In this document: positions 1 to 5,303 of the stretch, piece by piece
How positions within the stretch are numbered: position 1 is the first letter of the stretch
How the letters are laid out: every line of letters begins with the position of its first letter
From: Acidobacteriota bacterium
GTDB lineage: Bacteria; Acidobacteriota; Terriglobia; Acidiferrales; UBA7541
Assembly: GCA_003224195.1 (NCBI GenBank)
Contig: QHYP01000018.1
Coordinates: 1-5,371, forward strand
Direction of reading: 5' to 3'
DNA: 5,371 bases
Notes under the pieces: model-generated
What the model saw: only the letters and a program-made list of their open reading frames with translations
The model's database searches: none
What the model was told of the DNA's origin: nothing
Translations under genes and position numbers: made by a program

Positions 1-49
1 CTGCAATCGCAACAAACAAAACACCTAGAACAAGAGCAATACGCTTCAT
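1..49 (-). CDS. N-terminus of an exported protein, truncated by the window edge
   Basis: Only the first 16 codons are present. They begin at the ATG at 49-47 and read MKRIALVLGVLFVAIA, a basic start (K2, R3) followed by an unbroken hydrophobic run, which is the beginning of a Sec signal peptide or an N-terminal membrane anchor. The start is well supported: a GGAGGA Shine-Dalgarno sequence sits 8 nt upstream (58-63) and a TATAAT hexamer lies just beyond it. The mature protein lies outside the window, so its function cannot be assigned. Its position after an ABC permease pair would fit a periplasmic adaptor or another envelope protein, but its own promoter-like sequence argues that it is a separate unit. 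Confidence 0.75.
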   Translation of the reverse strand, partial: MKRIALVLGVLFVAIA

Positions 50-57
50 CGTTTTCT

Positions 58-63
58 TCCTCC
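58..63 (-). promoter_or_regulatory. Strong ribosome binding site of the truncated exported gene
   Basis: The minus strand reads GGAGGA, with an 8-nt spacer before the ATG at 49. It is a near-perfect anti-16S match and decides the start of the partial gene. Confidence 0.8.
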
Positions 64-75
64 GTGTGGGCAAAG

Positions 76-81
76 ATTATA
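76..81 (-). promoter_or_regulatory. Candidate -10 box (TATAAT) for the truncated exported gene
   Basis: The minus strand carries an exact TATAAT. Transcription would start near position 69, giving a leader of about 20 nt that still includes the GGAGGA ribosome binding site. No good -35 hexamer lies at 16-18 nt; that region reads GCACGC or similar. The best partial match, TTGCGA at 105-110, is 23 nt away, which is too far. There is no TGn extension. If the promoter is real it may need an activator, and the palindrome at 123-136 is a possible site. Confidence 0.45.
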
Positions 82-122
82 TCCCAAGACCGTTCGGCGC
101 GTGCTCGCAAACGTGATGTTCT

Positions 123-136
123 GCGTGCGCGCACGC
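123..136. repeat. Perfect 14-bp palindrome in the intergenic region
   Basis: GCGTGCGCGCACGC equals its own reverse complement. It lies in the noncoding gap between the second permease stop (195) and the truncated gene (49), centred about 60 bp upstream of the transcription start predicted from the TATAAT box. That spacing suits an activator site. The sequence could also form a 5-bp hairpin with a CGCG loop, but no T-run follows it on the minus strand, so it is not a standard intrinsic terminator. Short palindromes of G and C arise easily in GC-rich DNA, so the function is inference only. Confidence 0.35.
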
Positions 137-194
137 CGCGGCGGGAATGGCGCGAGGGAGTTCACGCCGAGGGCCGACAAACCGGCAAGCCGCC

Positions 195-1520
195 CTATTC
201 GTACCGCAATGCTTCCACGGGATCGAGGCGCGCGGCCTTCCACGCGGGATACATCCCAAATCCGATTCCGATCATTGCGCAAAGGATCAGCGCGAGCAGC
301 ACCCAGAAAACCGAAACCGACGCCGGGAACGAGAAGAAACGCATGGACATCCCCAGGCCCGATCCGAATAGCACACCAATCACGCCCCCGACGCTGCAGA
401 GAGTCACCGATTCGAGCAGGAACTGGAGCAGGATGTTCCCACGCTTGGCTCCGATCGCTTTGCGCACGCCGATCTCCCGCGTACGCTCGGTCACGCTCAC
501 CAGCATGATGTTCATCACGCCGATCCCGCCGACCAGCAGCGCCACCATCGCCACGGCAAACGTGAGGATGAAAATCAGCCCGCTGATCTTGTTCCACAAA
601 TCCAGGAAGTAATCGGACGTGAACAGCGCGAAGTCGTCGGGCTTGTCGTTCGATAGGCGCCGCTTCCGCCGCAGCAGGTCGCGGATTTCCTCGACGGCTT
701 CGCCCACCTTGGCGGGATCGATGGCCTTCGCAAAAATCACGTAGTCCTTCTGGTTCGGGTACATTTTCCGGAGCGTCGTGGACGGCATCAATGCAATGTT
801 GTCTTCGGGATTAGCTCCGCCGGAGATTCCTTGTCTCCGTTTCTCCGCCGTGCCGATGACGCTGAAGAGCTGGCCATTCAGCGTGATTTCTTTTCCCACG
901 CCGTCACCGTTTGCATCGGGGAACAAAGTACGTGCCGTATCGTAGCCAAGCACGACGACGGGCGAACGGTGTTCCATGTCCGCATCCGTCAGCCACCGGC
1001 CGCGTTCCAGCTTGATGTCGAAAATTTTGGAGATCTCCGGCGAGTTCCCCTGCAGGATCACATTCTTCGCGCGGTACGCGCCGCGGCGCAGGTCCGACGA
1101 GCCGGAACCAAACTGGGGCATGAAAATACGCAGCGACGGCGACGCGGCCGACACATGCGGCAACCGCCTCATGTCTTCCGCCCACTCCGGCTGCAACTCC
1201 TTTCGCGTGAACCATTTGCTCGGCGGCCGCGAGAGCGAGGCCCAGGGAAACCGGAAGGCAATGATCGTGTCCGAGCCGAGCTCGCGGATGCCGCCCAGCA
1301 CGTTTTCGTTCAGCCCGTTGATCACCGTGCTCACGGTAATCACGGTCGTAATGCCGATGACGATGCCGAGAATGGTCAGCGCGGAACGCAATGGATTGAC
1401 GCGGAGCGAGTCCATCGCCAGCGAGAACGTTTCGCGGAAGTCCACCGCGCGAGCCGTTCCGGCCAGCTTGCGCAAACCGGCCGGCCGCGTCCCACTCAAG
1501 GATTGGCTAATCGTGGCCAT
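195..1520 (-). CDS. MacB/FtsX-type ABC transporter permease (second of a tandem pair)
   Basis: This 441-residue inner-membrane permease subunit has the MacB layout: N-terminal MacB-PCD-like region, large periplasmic domain, C-terminal FtsX-like domain. The first membrane helix is at about residues 46-70 (SALTILGIVIGITTVI). The periplasmic domain spans about 71-310, and three helices follow at about 312-340, 368-390 and 402-425. Family hallmarks are the cytoplasmic loop SVTERTREIGVRKAIGAKRG (342-361) and the ending YPAWKAARLDPVEALR. There is no nucleotide-binding domain, so a separate ATPase is needed. Members of this superfamily act in efflux, lipoprotein release or mechanotransmission; the substrate here is unknown. 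About 36 residues precede the usual family start. The ATG at 1520 lies 13 nt after the first permease's stop; the nearest GGAG (1537-1540) is 16 nt away, so translational coupling is likely. An unusual acidic loop, PDANGDGVGKE, is at 201-211. Confidence 0.93.
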   Translation of the reverse strand: MATISQSLSGTRPAGLRKLAGTARAVDFRETFSLAMDSLRVNPLRSALTILGIVIGITTVITVSTVINGLNENVLGGIRELGSDTIIAFRFPWASLSRPPSKWFTRKELQPEWAEDMRRLPHVSAASPSLRIFMPQFGSGSSDLRRGAYRAKNVILQGNSPEISKIFDIKLERGRWLTDADMEHRSPVVVLGYDTARTLFPDANGDGVGKEITLNGQLFSVIGTAEKRRQGISGGANPEDNIALMPSTTLRKMYPNQKDYVIFAKAIDPAKVGEAVEEIRDLLRRKRRLSNDKPDDFALFTSDYFLDLWNKISGLIFILTFAVAMVALLVGGIGVMNIMLVSVTERTREIGVRKAIGAKRGNILLQFLLESVTLCSVGGVIGVLFGSGLGMSMRFFSFPASVSVFWVLLALILCAMIGIGFGMYPAWKAARLDPVEALRYE

Positions 1521-1533
1521 GGCGCGTTTCGCA

Positions 1534-2775
1534 CTACTCCGATCGCAGCGCGACCACCGGGTCGAGCCGCGCCGCCTTCGACGCCGGATACGTTCCGAAG
1601 AATAGCCCTACACTCAGCGCCACCAGCAAACCTCCCAGCACGGACCAGAACTGCACGGCGCTCGGCAGCGGCGAAATCCAGGAGACCAGTTTCGCCAGCA
1701 GTACGCCGAAAATGACTCCGAGGGCGCCGCCAACCAGCGCCACCGTCGAGGATTCGATCAGAAATTGCAGGAGTATGTCGCCGCGCCGCGCCCCCACCGA
1801 TTTCCGCAAGCCGATCTCGCGGGTGCGCTCCGTCACGGAAACCAGCATGATGTTCATGATCACGATTCCGCCAACCACCAGCGAGATCGAGGCAATCGCA
1901 ATGGTCACGAAGAAAAATGTGGAGCTGATGTTTTTCCACAAGGCCAGAAAGGAATCGCTTGTCTCGAGGGCAAAATCGTCCTTCGCTCCGTAGGACACAT
2001 GATGCCGCCCGCGCATGATCTGCCGCACTTCGTCCACGCTCTCCTGAATCCGCGCGGCGGATGCGGCCCGCACCATGACGCGCAGCGAGTCCTGCCGCGA
2101 GCTGTACTCTTTTTTATACGTGGTCAGCGGGATGACAATCCAATTGTCTTGCGAGCTTCCGAGCGCCGAGCCCAGCTTCTTTCCGACGCCCACGACCTGG
2201 CAGGGAATATTGTTCCATTGGATTTCCTTTTCGAGTGGGTCCACTGCCGGCAAGAGATTTTCCACCAGGTCCCAGCCGATTACGCACACGGGAGCGGTGC
2301 TGCGGAGATCGGAGTCCGTGATGTGCCGTCCGGCGACGAGATCGACGTCGTAGAGCCGCGGCATCTCCGGCGTCCACGCGCGCAGATTCGTGTCTTTCAC
2401 GGAATTCAGGCCGGATTTGGTCTCCACGCGGCCTCCGAGCGCGGCACCGACCTCCTTGCAAGTCTTGCAAAGATCGCGAACGGCCTCGTAATCGTCCCAG
2501 AGGATCTTCTTGCGTTTCTGGAACTCCACGAAGTCGTCCACGTTGGTCACGATGGATGGTTGCTTGGACAGGCCGAAAACATCCGCGCCGAGGTTGAAGA
2601 CTTTGGTGGCCACGTACTGGTTCGCGCCGTTGATCAGGCTGACCACGGCGATCACGGAGGTGACGCCGATGACCACGCCGAGCAGCGTGAGGACGCTGCG
2701 CAGCTTGTGCGCCCAGAGACTCGCGGTGGCGATCTCTACGGCCTCGGTGAGATTCATCGTGGAGCGGCGTGCCAT
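1534..2775 (-). CDS. MacB/FtsX-type ABC transporter permease (first of a tandem pair)
   Basis: This 413-residue permease is paralogous to the next gene. The first membrane helix is at about residues 28-50 (SVLTLLGVVIGVTSVIAVV). A periplasmic domain covers about 51-282, and helices follow at about 283-310, 338-368 and 374-396. It has the family loop SVTERTREIGLRKSVGARRG (313-332) and the ending YPASKAARLDPVVALR. No Walker or ABC-signature ATPase region is present. The periplasmic domain carries four cysteines: a CxxC at C103/C106, then C164 and C192. The second permease has none in that domain. The chosen ATG is at 2775; an in-frame TGA 24 nt upstream rules out a longer form. The ATG at 2757 (MNLTEAVEIA) is a credible alternative that resembles the usual family start, and neither has a clear Shine-Dalgarno. 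The two permeases probably form a heterodimer, as LolC and LolE do, with an ATPase from elsewhere. Confidence 0.93.
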   Translation of the reverse strand: MARRSTMNLTEAVEIATASLWAHKLRSVLTLLGVVIGVTSVIAVVSLINGANQYVATKVFNLGADVFGLSKQPSIVTNVDDFVEFQKRKKILWDDYEAVRDLCKTCKEVGAALGGRVETKSGLNSVKDTNLRAWTPEMPRLYDVDLVAGRHITDSDLRSTAPVCVIGWDLVENLLPAVDPLEKEIQWNNIPCQVVGVGKKLGSALGSSQDNWIVIPLTTYKKEYSSRQDSLRVMVRAASAARIQESVDEVRQIMRGRHHVSYGAKDDFALETSDSFLALWKNISSTFFFVTIAIASISLVVGGIVIMNIMLVSVTERTREIGLRKSVGARRGDILLQFLIESSTVALVGGALGVIFGVLLAKLVSWISPLPSAVQFWSVLGGLLVALSVGLFFGTYPASKAARLDPVVALRSE

Positions 2776-2798
2776 GTACTGTGATGCGCGGTTGCCTC

Positions 2799-2827
2799 AT
2801 CCTACCATACGCACCCGCGCCTAACAG
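2799..2827 (-). promoter_or_regulatory. Possible extended -10 promoter for the permease pair
   Basis: In the 104-nt gap before the first permease the minus strand has TGG followed by TAGGAT (hexamer at 2799-2804), an extended -10 pattern with 4 of 6 matches to TATAAT. A weak -35, CTGTTA (2822-2827, 3 of 6), lies exactly 17 nt upstream. The predicted start near 2792 gives a leader of about 17 nt. The match is modest and the call rests on position. Confidence 0.3.
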
Positions 2828-2879
2828 GATTTCATTCCCGTGCCTGCATTTCATCCGTTGCGCCCTGAATTAGAAGAAT

Positions 2880-3071
2880 TTAGGGAAGGATTTCCGTGCG
2901 CAACTGCTTCGCCAGCTTCTCGATGCGCTTCACCCGCTCCGCGAGATCCTTCGGGATCTGTCCCTGGTTGACCCGGTCGATCTCTGCCGGAATCGCAGCA
3001 GAGAGCTTGGCAAGTTCGACGGCTTCCTGGCTAAGCTTCTCTGGATCCACGGATTTGCGAACCCGCGGCAC
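2880..3071 (-). CDS. Small helical protein of 63 aa, possibly a severed C-terminal domain
   Basis: I do not recognise a named function. The ORF runs from a GTG at 3071 to a TAA at 2880. The product is charged and predicted helical, with two amphipathic stretches (about 9-27 and 40-61, rich in Lys, Glu, Leu and Ala) around a short linker with NQGQIP. It has no signal peptide or membrane segment. Codon use looks genuinely coding, with mainly G or C at third positions. The ORF is in the same frame as the 219-aa gene upstream, separated from it only by that gene's TGA and six sense codons reading IRDRAP. Upstream of the GTG there is only a weak GGGA at 10 nt, so it may be translated by reinitiation, by stop readthrough, or not at all. 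It may be the C-terminal part of an exported protein whose reading frame was broken. Confidence 0.5.
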   Translation of the reverse strand: MPRVRKSVDPEKLSQEAVELAKLSAAIPAEIDRVNQGQIPKDLAERVKRIEKLAKQLRTEILP

Positions 3072-3089
3072 CGGCGCTCGGTCCCGGAT

Positions 3090-3749
3090 TCAGCTCTGGT
3101 GCCGGATGCGTTCGGCGAGATTCCGCGCGCGCTGGCGCGCGATGTCGACAAACCGGGAATCGCTGGCGATCTGGTCGAGCGCCGGCAGCGCTCGCCGAGG
3201 TTCGGGCAACAAGTTTCGATTCAGGTCGGACTCGAATTGCAGGAGCGCATCATTGACGCCGAGCCGGTCGTATTTCATGCGCCGCTGGAGCACGGCGAGG
3301 TTTTCCTGCTGCCGCGCCAGGCCTTCGAAAAACTGCATCAACTGATTCGCCGTATTGTTCAACGTGTAGTTGAATTTGACCTCGTGGGATTCCGTGTCGC
3401 GCGACCAGCGGAACGTCTTCTCCCCGAGATTCGCGATCTTCCGGTGGACGTCAAGGTCCAGACCGCGAAAATAATTCAACTGTGCGGCCAAACCGAACAT
3501 TTTGGCCCGGAGCGGCGCGCTCACTTCAAACGGTGACGCACCCGGTTCCTCGTCAAGCTGCCGGATTTCATAGGTGGCCGCGTCCGAATCTTCTCGCAGC
3601 ACAATTTCAATGAGTTCCGGCGAGCTGGATTTGAACACGCGGCGGTAGGTGAGCTTTGCTCCTGCCGGCTCGGCAGCTACGCCCACCGAGGCCAAAGAGA
3701 GCCCGGCGAGGCAGAAAAGCAAAAGCGTGTGGGTGCGAAACCTTCTCAT
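3090..3749 (-). CDS. Exported protein of unknown function, 219 aa
   Basis: The chosen start is the ATG at 3749, which gives a textbook signal peptide: basic MRRFR, a hydrophobic core at about 9-20, and a likely cleavage after VAA at residue 26. The mature part begins EPAGAKLTYRR and is mixed alpha/beta at first, with a strand-like LTYRRVF and an IEIVLRED segment. It becomes strongly helical and charged from about residue 135 to the end, with many Arg, Gln and Leu, which suggests coiled-coil character. There is one cysteine, inside the signal peptide, and no catalytic motif that I recognise. A longer reading from an ATG at 3911 would overlap ruvC by about 158 nt and bury the signal peptide, so I reject it. 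The start lies 4 nt past the ruvC stop and has only a weak GATGAG upstream, so translational coupling to ruvC is likely. The probable location is the periplasm. Confidence 0.82.
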   Translation of the reverse strand: MRRFRTHTLLLFCLAGLSLASVGVAAEPAGAKLTYRRVFKSSSPELIEIVLREDSDAATYEIRQLDEEPGASPFEVSAPLRAKMFGLAAQLNYFRGLDLDVHRKIANLGEKTFRWSRDTESHEVKFNYTLNNTANQLMQFFEGLARQQENLAVLQRRMKYDRLGVNDALLQFESDLNRNLLPEPRRALPALDQIASDSRFVDIARQRARNLAERIRHQS

Positions 3750-3753
3750 CGTC

Positions 3754-4368
3754 TCATCGTCGGGTTGAGATGGGGAGCGCGCGATTGTGGGTTGCGCCTC
3801 CCGCGGCCCGCGCCGCGTGCGTGCTTGGCGCTTCGGCTGGAAACACGAATCGTCGCCGCGTGTGCTCGGCCTGTAGGTGACATAATGCCACAGCCAGCGC
3901 ATCGGCGGCATCGGCGGGCTGCGGAGTCTCCTGCAAAGCCAGGATCGCGCGCACCATCAACTGAATCTGTTCCTTCGTCGCCTGGCCATACCCCGCCACC
4001 GAAGCCTTTACCTGGCGCGGCGAATAACTGTGCACCGGAATGCCGTGTTGTTCCGCGCACAGCAGCACCACGCCGCGCACTTCGGCCAGGCGCAACGCCG
4101 TGTTCAGGTTCAGGGCCGCGAAAACGGATTCAACGGCCATGGCGTCGGGCTCGTATTCAACGATGAGCCGGCCGAGCAGCTCATGCACAGCGCGCAACGT
4201 CCCTCCGGCTGATTCCCGCCGGCGTTTCTCCGGCGGGCACAGAGCCCCATAATGCAGCATCCGGCATTGCCTGCCGTCACCCTCGATAATGCCGTACCCG
4301 GTTGGCCCGGCCGCAGCGGGATCAACCCCCAATACGCGGATCGAGGGAAGTTCGCGTTTCACGCGCAA
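3754..4368 (-). CDS. ruvC: Crossover junction endodeoxyribonuclease RuvC
   Basis: RuvC is a homodimeric, Mg-dependent resolvase that cuts Holliday junctions symmetrically together with RuvAB during recombinational repair. This 204-residue protein has the RNase-H-like fold signature and four catalytic acids: D16 in LGVDPAAAGPTGYG, E80 in AVESVFAALN, and D153 and D156 in ADAADALAVALCH. The family-typical segment YSPRQVKASVAGYGQATKEQ (115-134) is intact. Two things are unusual. The first catalytic loop reads DPAAAGPTGYG where the family usually has DPGxxxTGxG, one residue longer. There is also a tail of about 36 residues rich in Arg and Ala after the last motif, beyond the roughly 173 aa of the E. 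coli protein. The start is a TTG at 4368; an in-frame GTG at 4362 is equally possible, and neither has a clear Shine-Dalgarno. ruvA and ruvB are not in the window. The downstream exported-protein gene starts 4 nt after the TGA. Confidence 0.95.
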   Translation of the reverse strand: MRVKRELPSIRVLGVDPAAAGPTGYGIIEGDGRQCRMLHYGALCPPEKRRRESAGGTLRAVHELLGRLIVEYEPDAMAVESVFAALNLNTALRLAEVRGVVLLCAEQHGIPVHSYSPRQVKASVAGYGQATKEQIQLMVRAILALQETPQPADAADALAVALCHLQAEHTRRRFVFPAEAPSTHAARAAGGATHNRALPISTRR

Positions 4369-4453
4369 TAGTTTACGTCGTCCGGGAAAGCTGAGACCAC
4401 AATTTCTTCTCGCGGCGCGCCGGTTCGATGGCGCCCAGTTCTATTTGAGGAAC
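4369..4453 (-). other. Leader region between the fold-back element and ruvC
   Basis: This 85-nt noncoding stretch has no convincing promoter. The best -10-like hexamer, TAAACT (4370-4375), abuts the TTG start and would give a leaderless transcript beginning near the GTG at 4362, but no -35 is present at normal spacing. A 10-bp palindrome, CGGCGCGCCG, is at 4413-4422. ruvC may therefore be read from the barrel gene's promoter through the fold-back element, or from a leaderless promoter; the sequence does not decide. Confidence 0.3.
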
Positions 4454-4560
4454 CTAGTACCGCTCCAACTATTTGGGCCGAACGCTCAATTGGTATTGGC
4501 GCACCGAGTCCGGGAGAACTATCTCCTAATACTTGGTCGAAGAAGTTGGAACGGCACTAG
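4454..4560 (-). repeat. 107-nt fold-back element with 17-nt terminal arms; candidate structured RNA or miniature element
   Basis: The arms CTAGTACCGCTCCAACT (4454-4470) and AGTTGGAACGGCACTAG (4544-4560) are inverted copies with two mismatches. In minus-strand RNA both mismatches become G-U wobbles, giving an uninterrupted 17-bp stem; in plus-strand RNA both are A-C clashes. Inside, 4513-4526 forms a 5-bp hairpin (GGAGA/TCTCC, loop of 4). A second arm pairs 4478-4482 with 4509-4513 (sharing one base, 4513, with the first hairpin), then 4485-4487 with 4506-4508 and 4492-4494 with 4503-4505; its one mismatch is again G-U only on the minus strand. The element starts 8 nt after the barrel gene's stop and ends 85 nt before ruvC. 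No U-run follows the stem. It could be a 3' stabiliser, an attenuator or leader RNA for ruvC, or a nonautonomous mobile element. It matches no RNA family I can name. Confidence 0.7.
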
Positions 4561-4568
4561 TCGTAGGA

Positions 4569-5291
4569 TTAGAAGTGAAAAATGGCGCTGACCGCGGCTT
4601 GCGCGCTGTTTTGCGATTGGCCGAAGAAGCGGGTGAACACCCAGTCTGCGTCCAGCCGCAGTGAAAGCCGCGGATTCACGCGGTAATCAACCCCGCCGCC
4701 CAATTGGATCGCAAGAGCGTTGCTGCTTCCGGCAGTCTGTGGGCGAAGGTGCGCGCCACCGATTATGGCGTGCATCCACGGTTCCCATTGGCGCTGCCGC
4801 CAGGCAATCTTGGGTCCCGCGCCATAACTTACGAATCTAACGCTCTCGTTCGCGAAGACGGTTGGCCCGAATGTCGCTGTTGCATCCCCCTCGATCCCGA
4901 GCCACTCGTTTGTGAAGTAGACCAGCGAGGTGTTGGTACCCACGCCGGTCGCGTAGAACTGCGCGGAGCGAAACCTCATGACAGCCACGCCGAACCCGAG
5001 TTGCCAGCGATAGTCGTCCCGCGAGCCGTAAACAAACTTCGGGCGGGGCTCCGGCTCAGGGACGGGGGCAGATGGCGCCGAAGAGGTCGTCCCGGGAGAA
5101 GGCCGAGAAAAAGACCCGGCAGTAAGCTTCGCATTCTCCGGCGCAGCTGCATTCGTGTCCGTCAATTGGGTTGCGGGAGGGAGGTTTCCGTCTTGAGTAA
5201 CCGAAGAGCAGTCGGCCCTGCCGCCTTGCTGTGCACTGCTTGCCCCTGCCGTTCCCAAGAGGAGACAGACCAATACCAAGCACTTCGTCAT
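4569..5291 (-). CDS. Outer-membrane beta-barrel protein, 240 aa
   Basis: This is an exported protein, predicted to be a small porin-like or OmpA-like barrel. A Sec signal peptide covers residues 1-20 (MTKCLVLVCLLLGTAGASSA), with likely cleavage before QQGG. A low-complexity linker follows at about 21-85, rich in Pro, Ser, Thr and Ala and ending in PEPEPRPK. From about residue 94 onward there are alternating aromatic and hydrophobic strands: YRWQLGFGVAVMRF, SLVYFTNEWLGIEGDATATF, WMHAIIGGAHL, LAIQLGGGVDYRV, LSLRLDADWVF and AAVSAIFHF. The terminal Phe and alternating pattern match the usual recognition signal of the BAM assembly machinery. About eight strands fit in the barrel part. The ATG at 5291 is chosen because GAGGGA lies 6 nt upstream and the signal peptide begins there; a GTG at 5354 would add 21 residues ahead of the signal peptide. 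The ligand or role is unknown. The family resemblance is to acidobacterial barrel proteins. Confidence 0.88.
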   Translation of the reverse strand: MTKCLVLVCLLLGTAGASSAQQGGRADCSSVTQDGNLPPATQLTDTNAAAPENAKLTAGSFSRPSPGTTSSAPSAPVPEPEPRPKFVYGSRDDYRWQLGFGVAVMRFRSAQFYATGVGTNTSLVYFTNEWLGIEGDATATFGPTVFANESVRFVSYGAGPKIAWRQRQWEPWMHAIIGGAHLRPQTAGSSNALAIQLGGGVDYRVNPRLSLRLDADWVFTRFFGQSQNSAQAAVSAIFHF

Positions 5292-5297
5292 TTTGCG

Positions 5298-5303
5298 TCC
5301 CTC
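5298..5303 (-). promoter_or_regulatory. Ribosome binding site of the barrel-protein gene
   Basis: The minus strand reads GAGGGA with a 6-nt spacer to the ATG at 5291. It fixes the start and rejects the longer GTG form. Confidence 0.7.

Noticed and set aside
500..1860. Near-identical stretch around ACCAGCATGATGTTCAT occurring in both permease genes
   Set aside because: It encodes the same conserved membrane-helix and loop motif in two paralogues, so it reflects gene duplication and constraint rather than a mobile repeat.
831..2784. Long plus-strand ORFs (831-1715 and 1765-2784) opposite the permease genes
   Set aside because: They are rich in Arg, His and Pro, lack recognisable domains, and lie fully antisense to two clear permeases. 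They are frame shadows of GC-rich coding DNA.
2114..2854. A 246-codon minus-strand ORF overlapping the first permease in another frame
   Set aside because: The translation is Arg/Gly-rich low-complexity sequence without motifs, while the overlapping frame encodes an unmistakable FtsX-type permease.
3072..3092. TGA as a selenocysteine codon
   Set aside because: Only a short, bulged helix can be drawn after the TGA, with no convincing bacterial SECIS. Orthologous context is unknown, and a nonsense change or separate genes is simpler.
3750..3911. N-terminal extension of the 219-aa exported protein to the ATG at 3911
   Set aside because: It would overlap ruvC by about 158 nt and place 54 residues in front of a textbook signal peptide.
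4413..4422. Palindrome CGGCGCGCCG upstream of ruvC as an operator
   Set aside because: It is short, made only of G and C, and occurs in GC-rich DNA; no second copy or promoter geometry supports it.
4454..4560. Fold-back element as an intrinsic terminator, tRNA or 5S rRNA
   Set aside because: No U-run follows the stem on either useful strand, the loop is far too large for a terminator, and neither the cloverleaf nor the conserved 5S segments are present.
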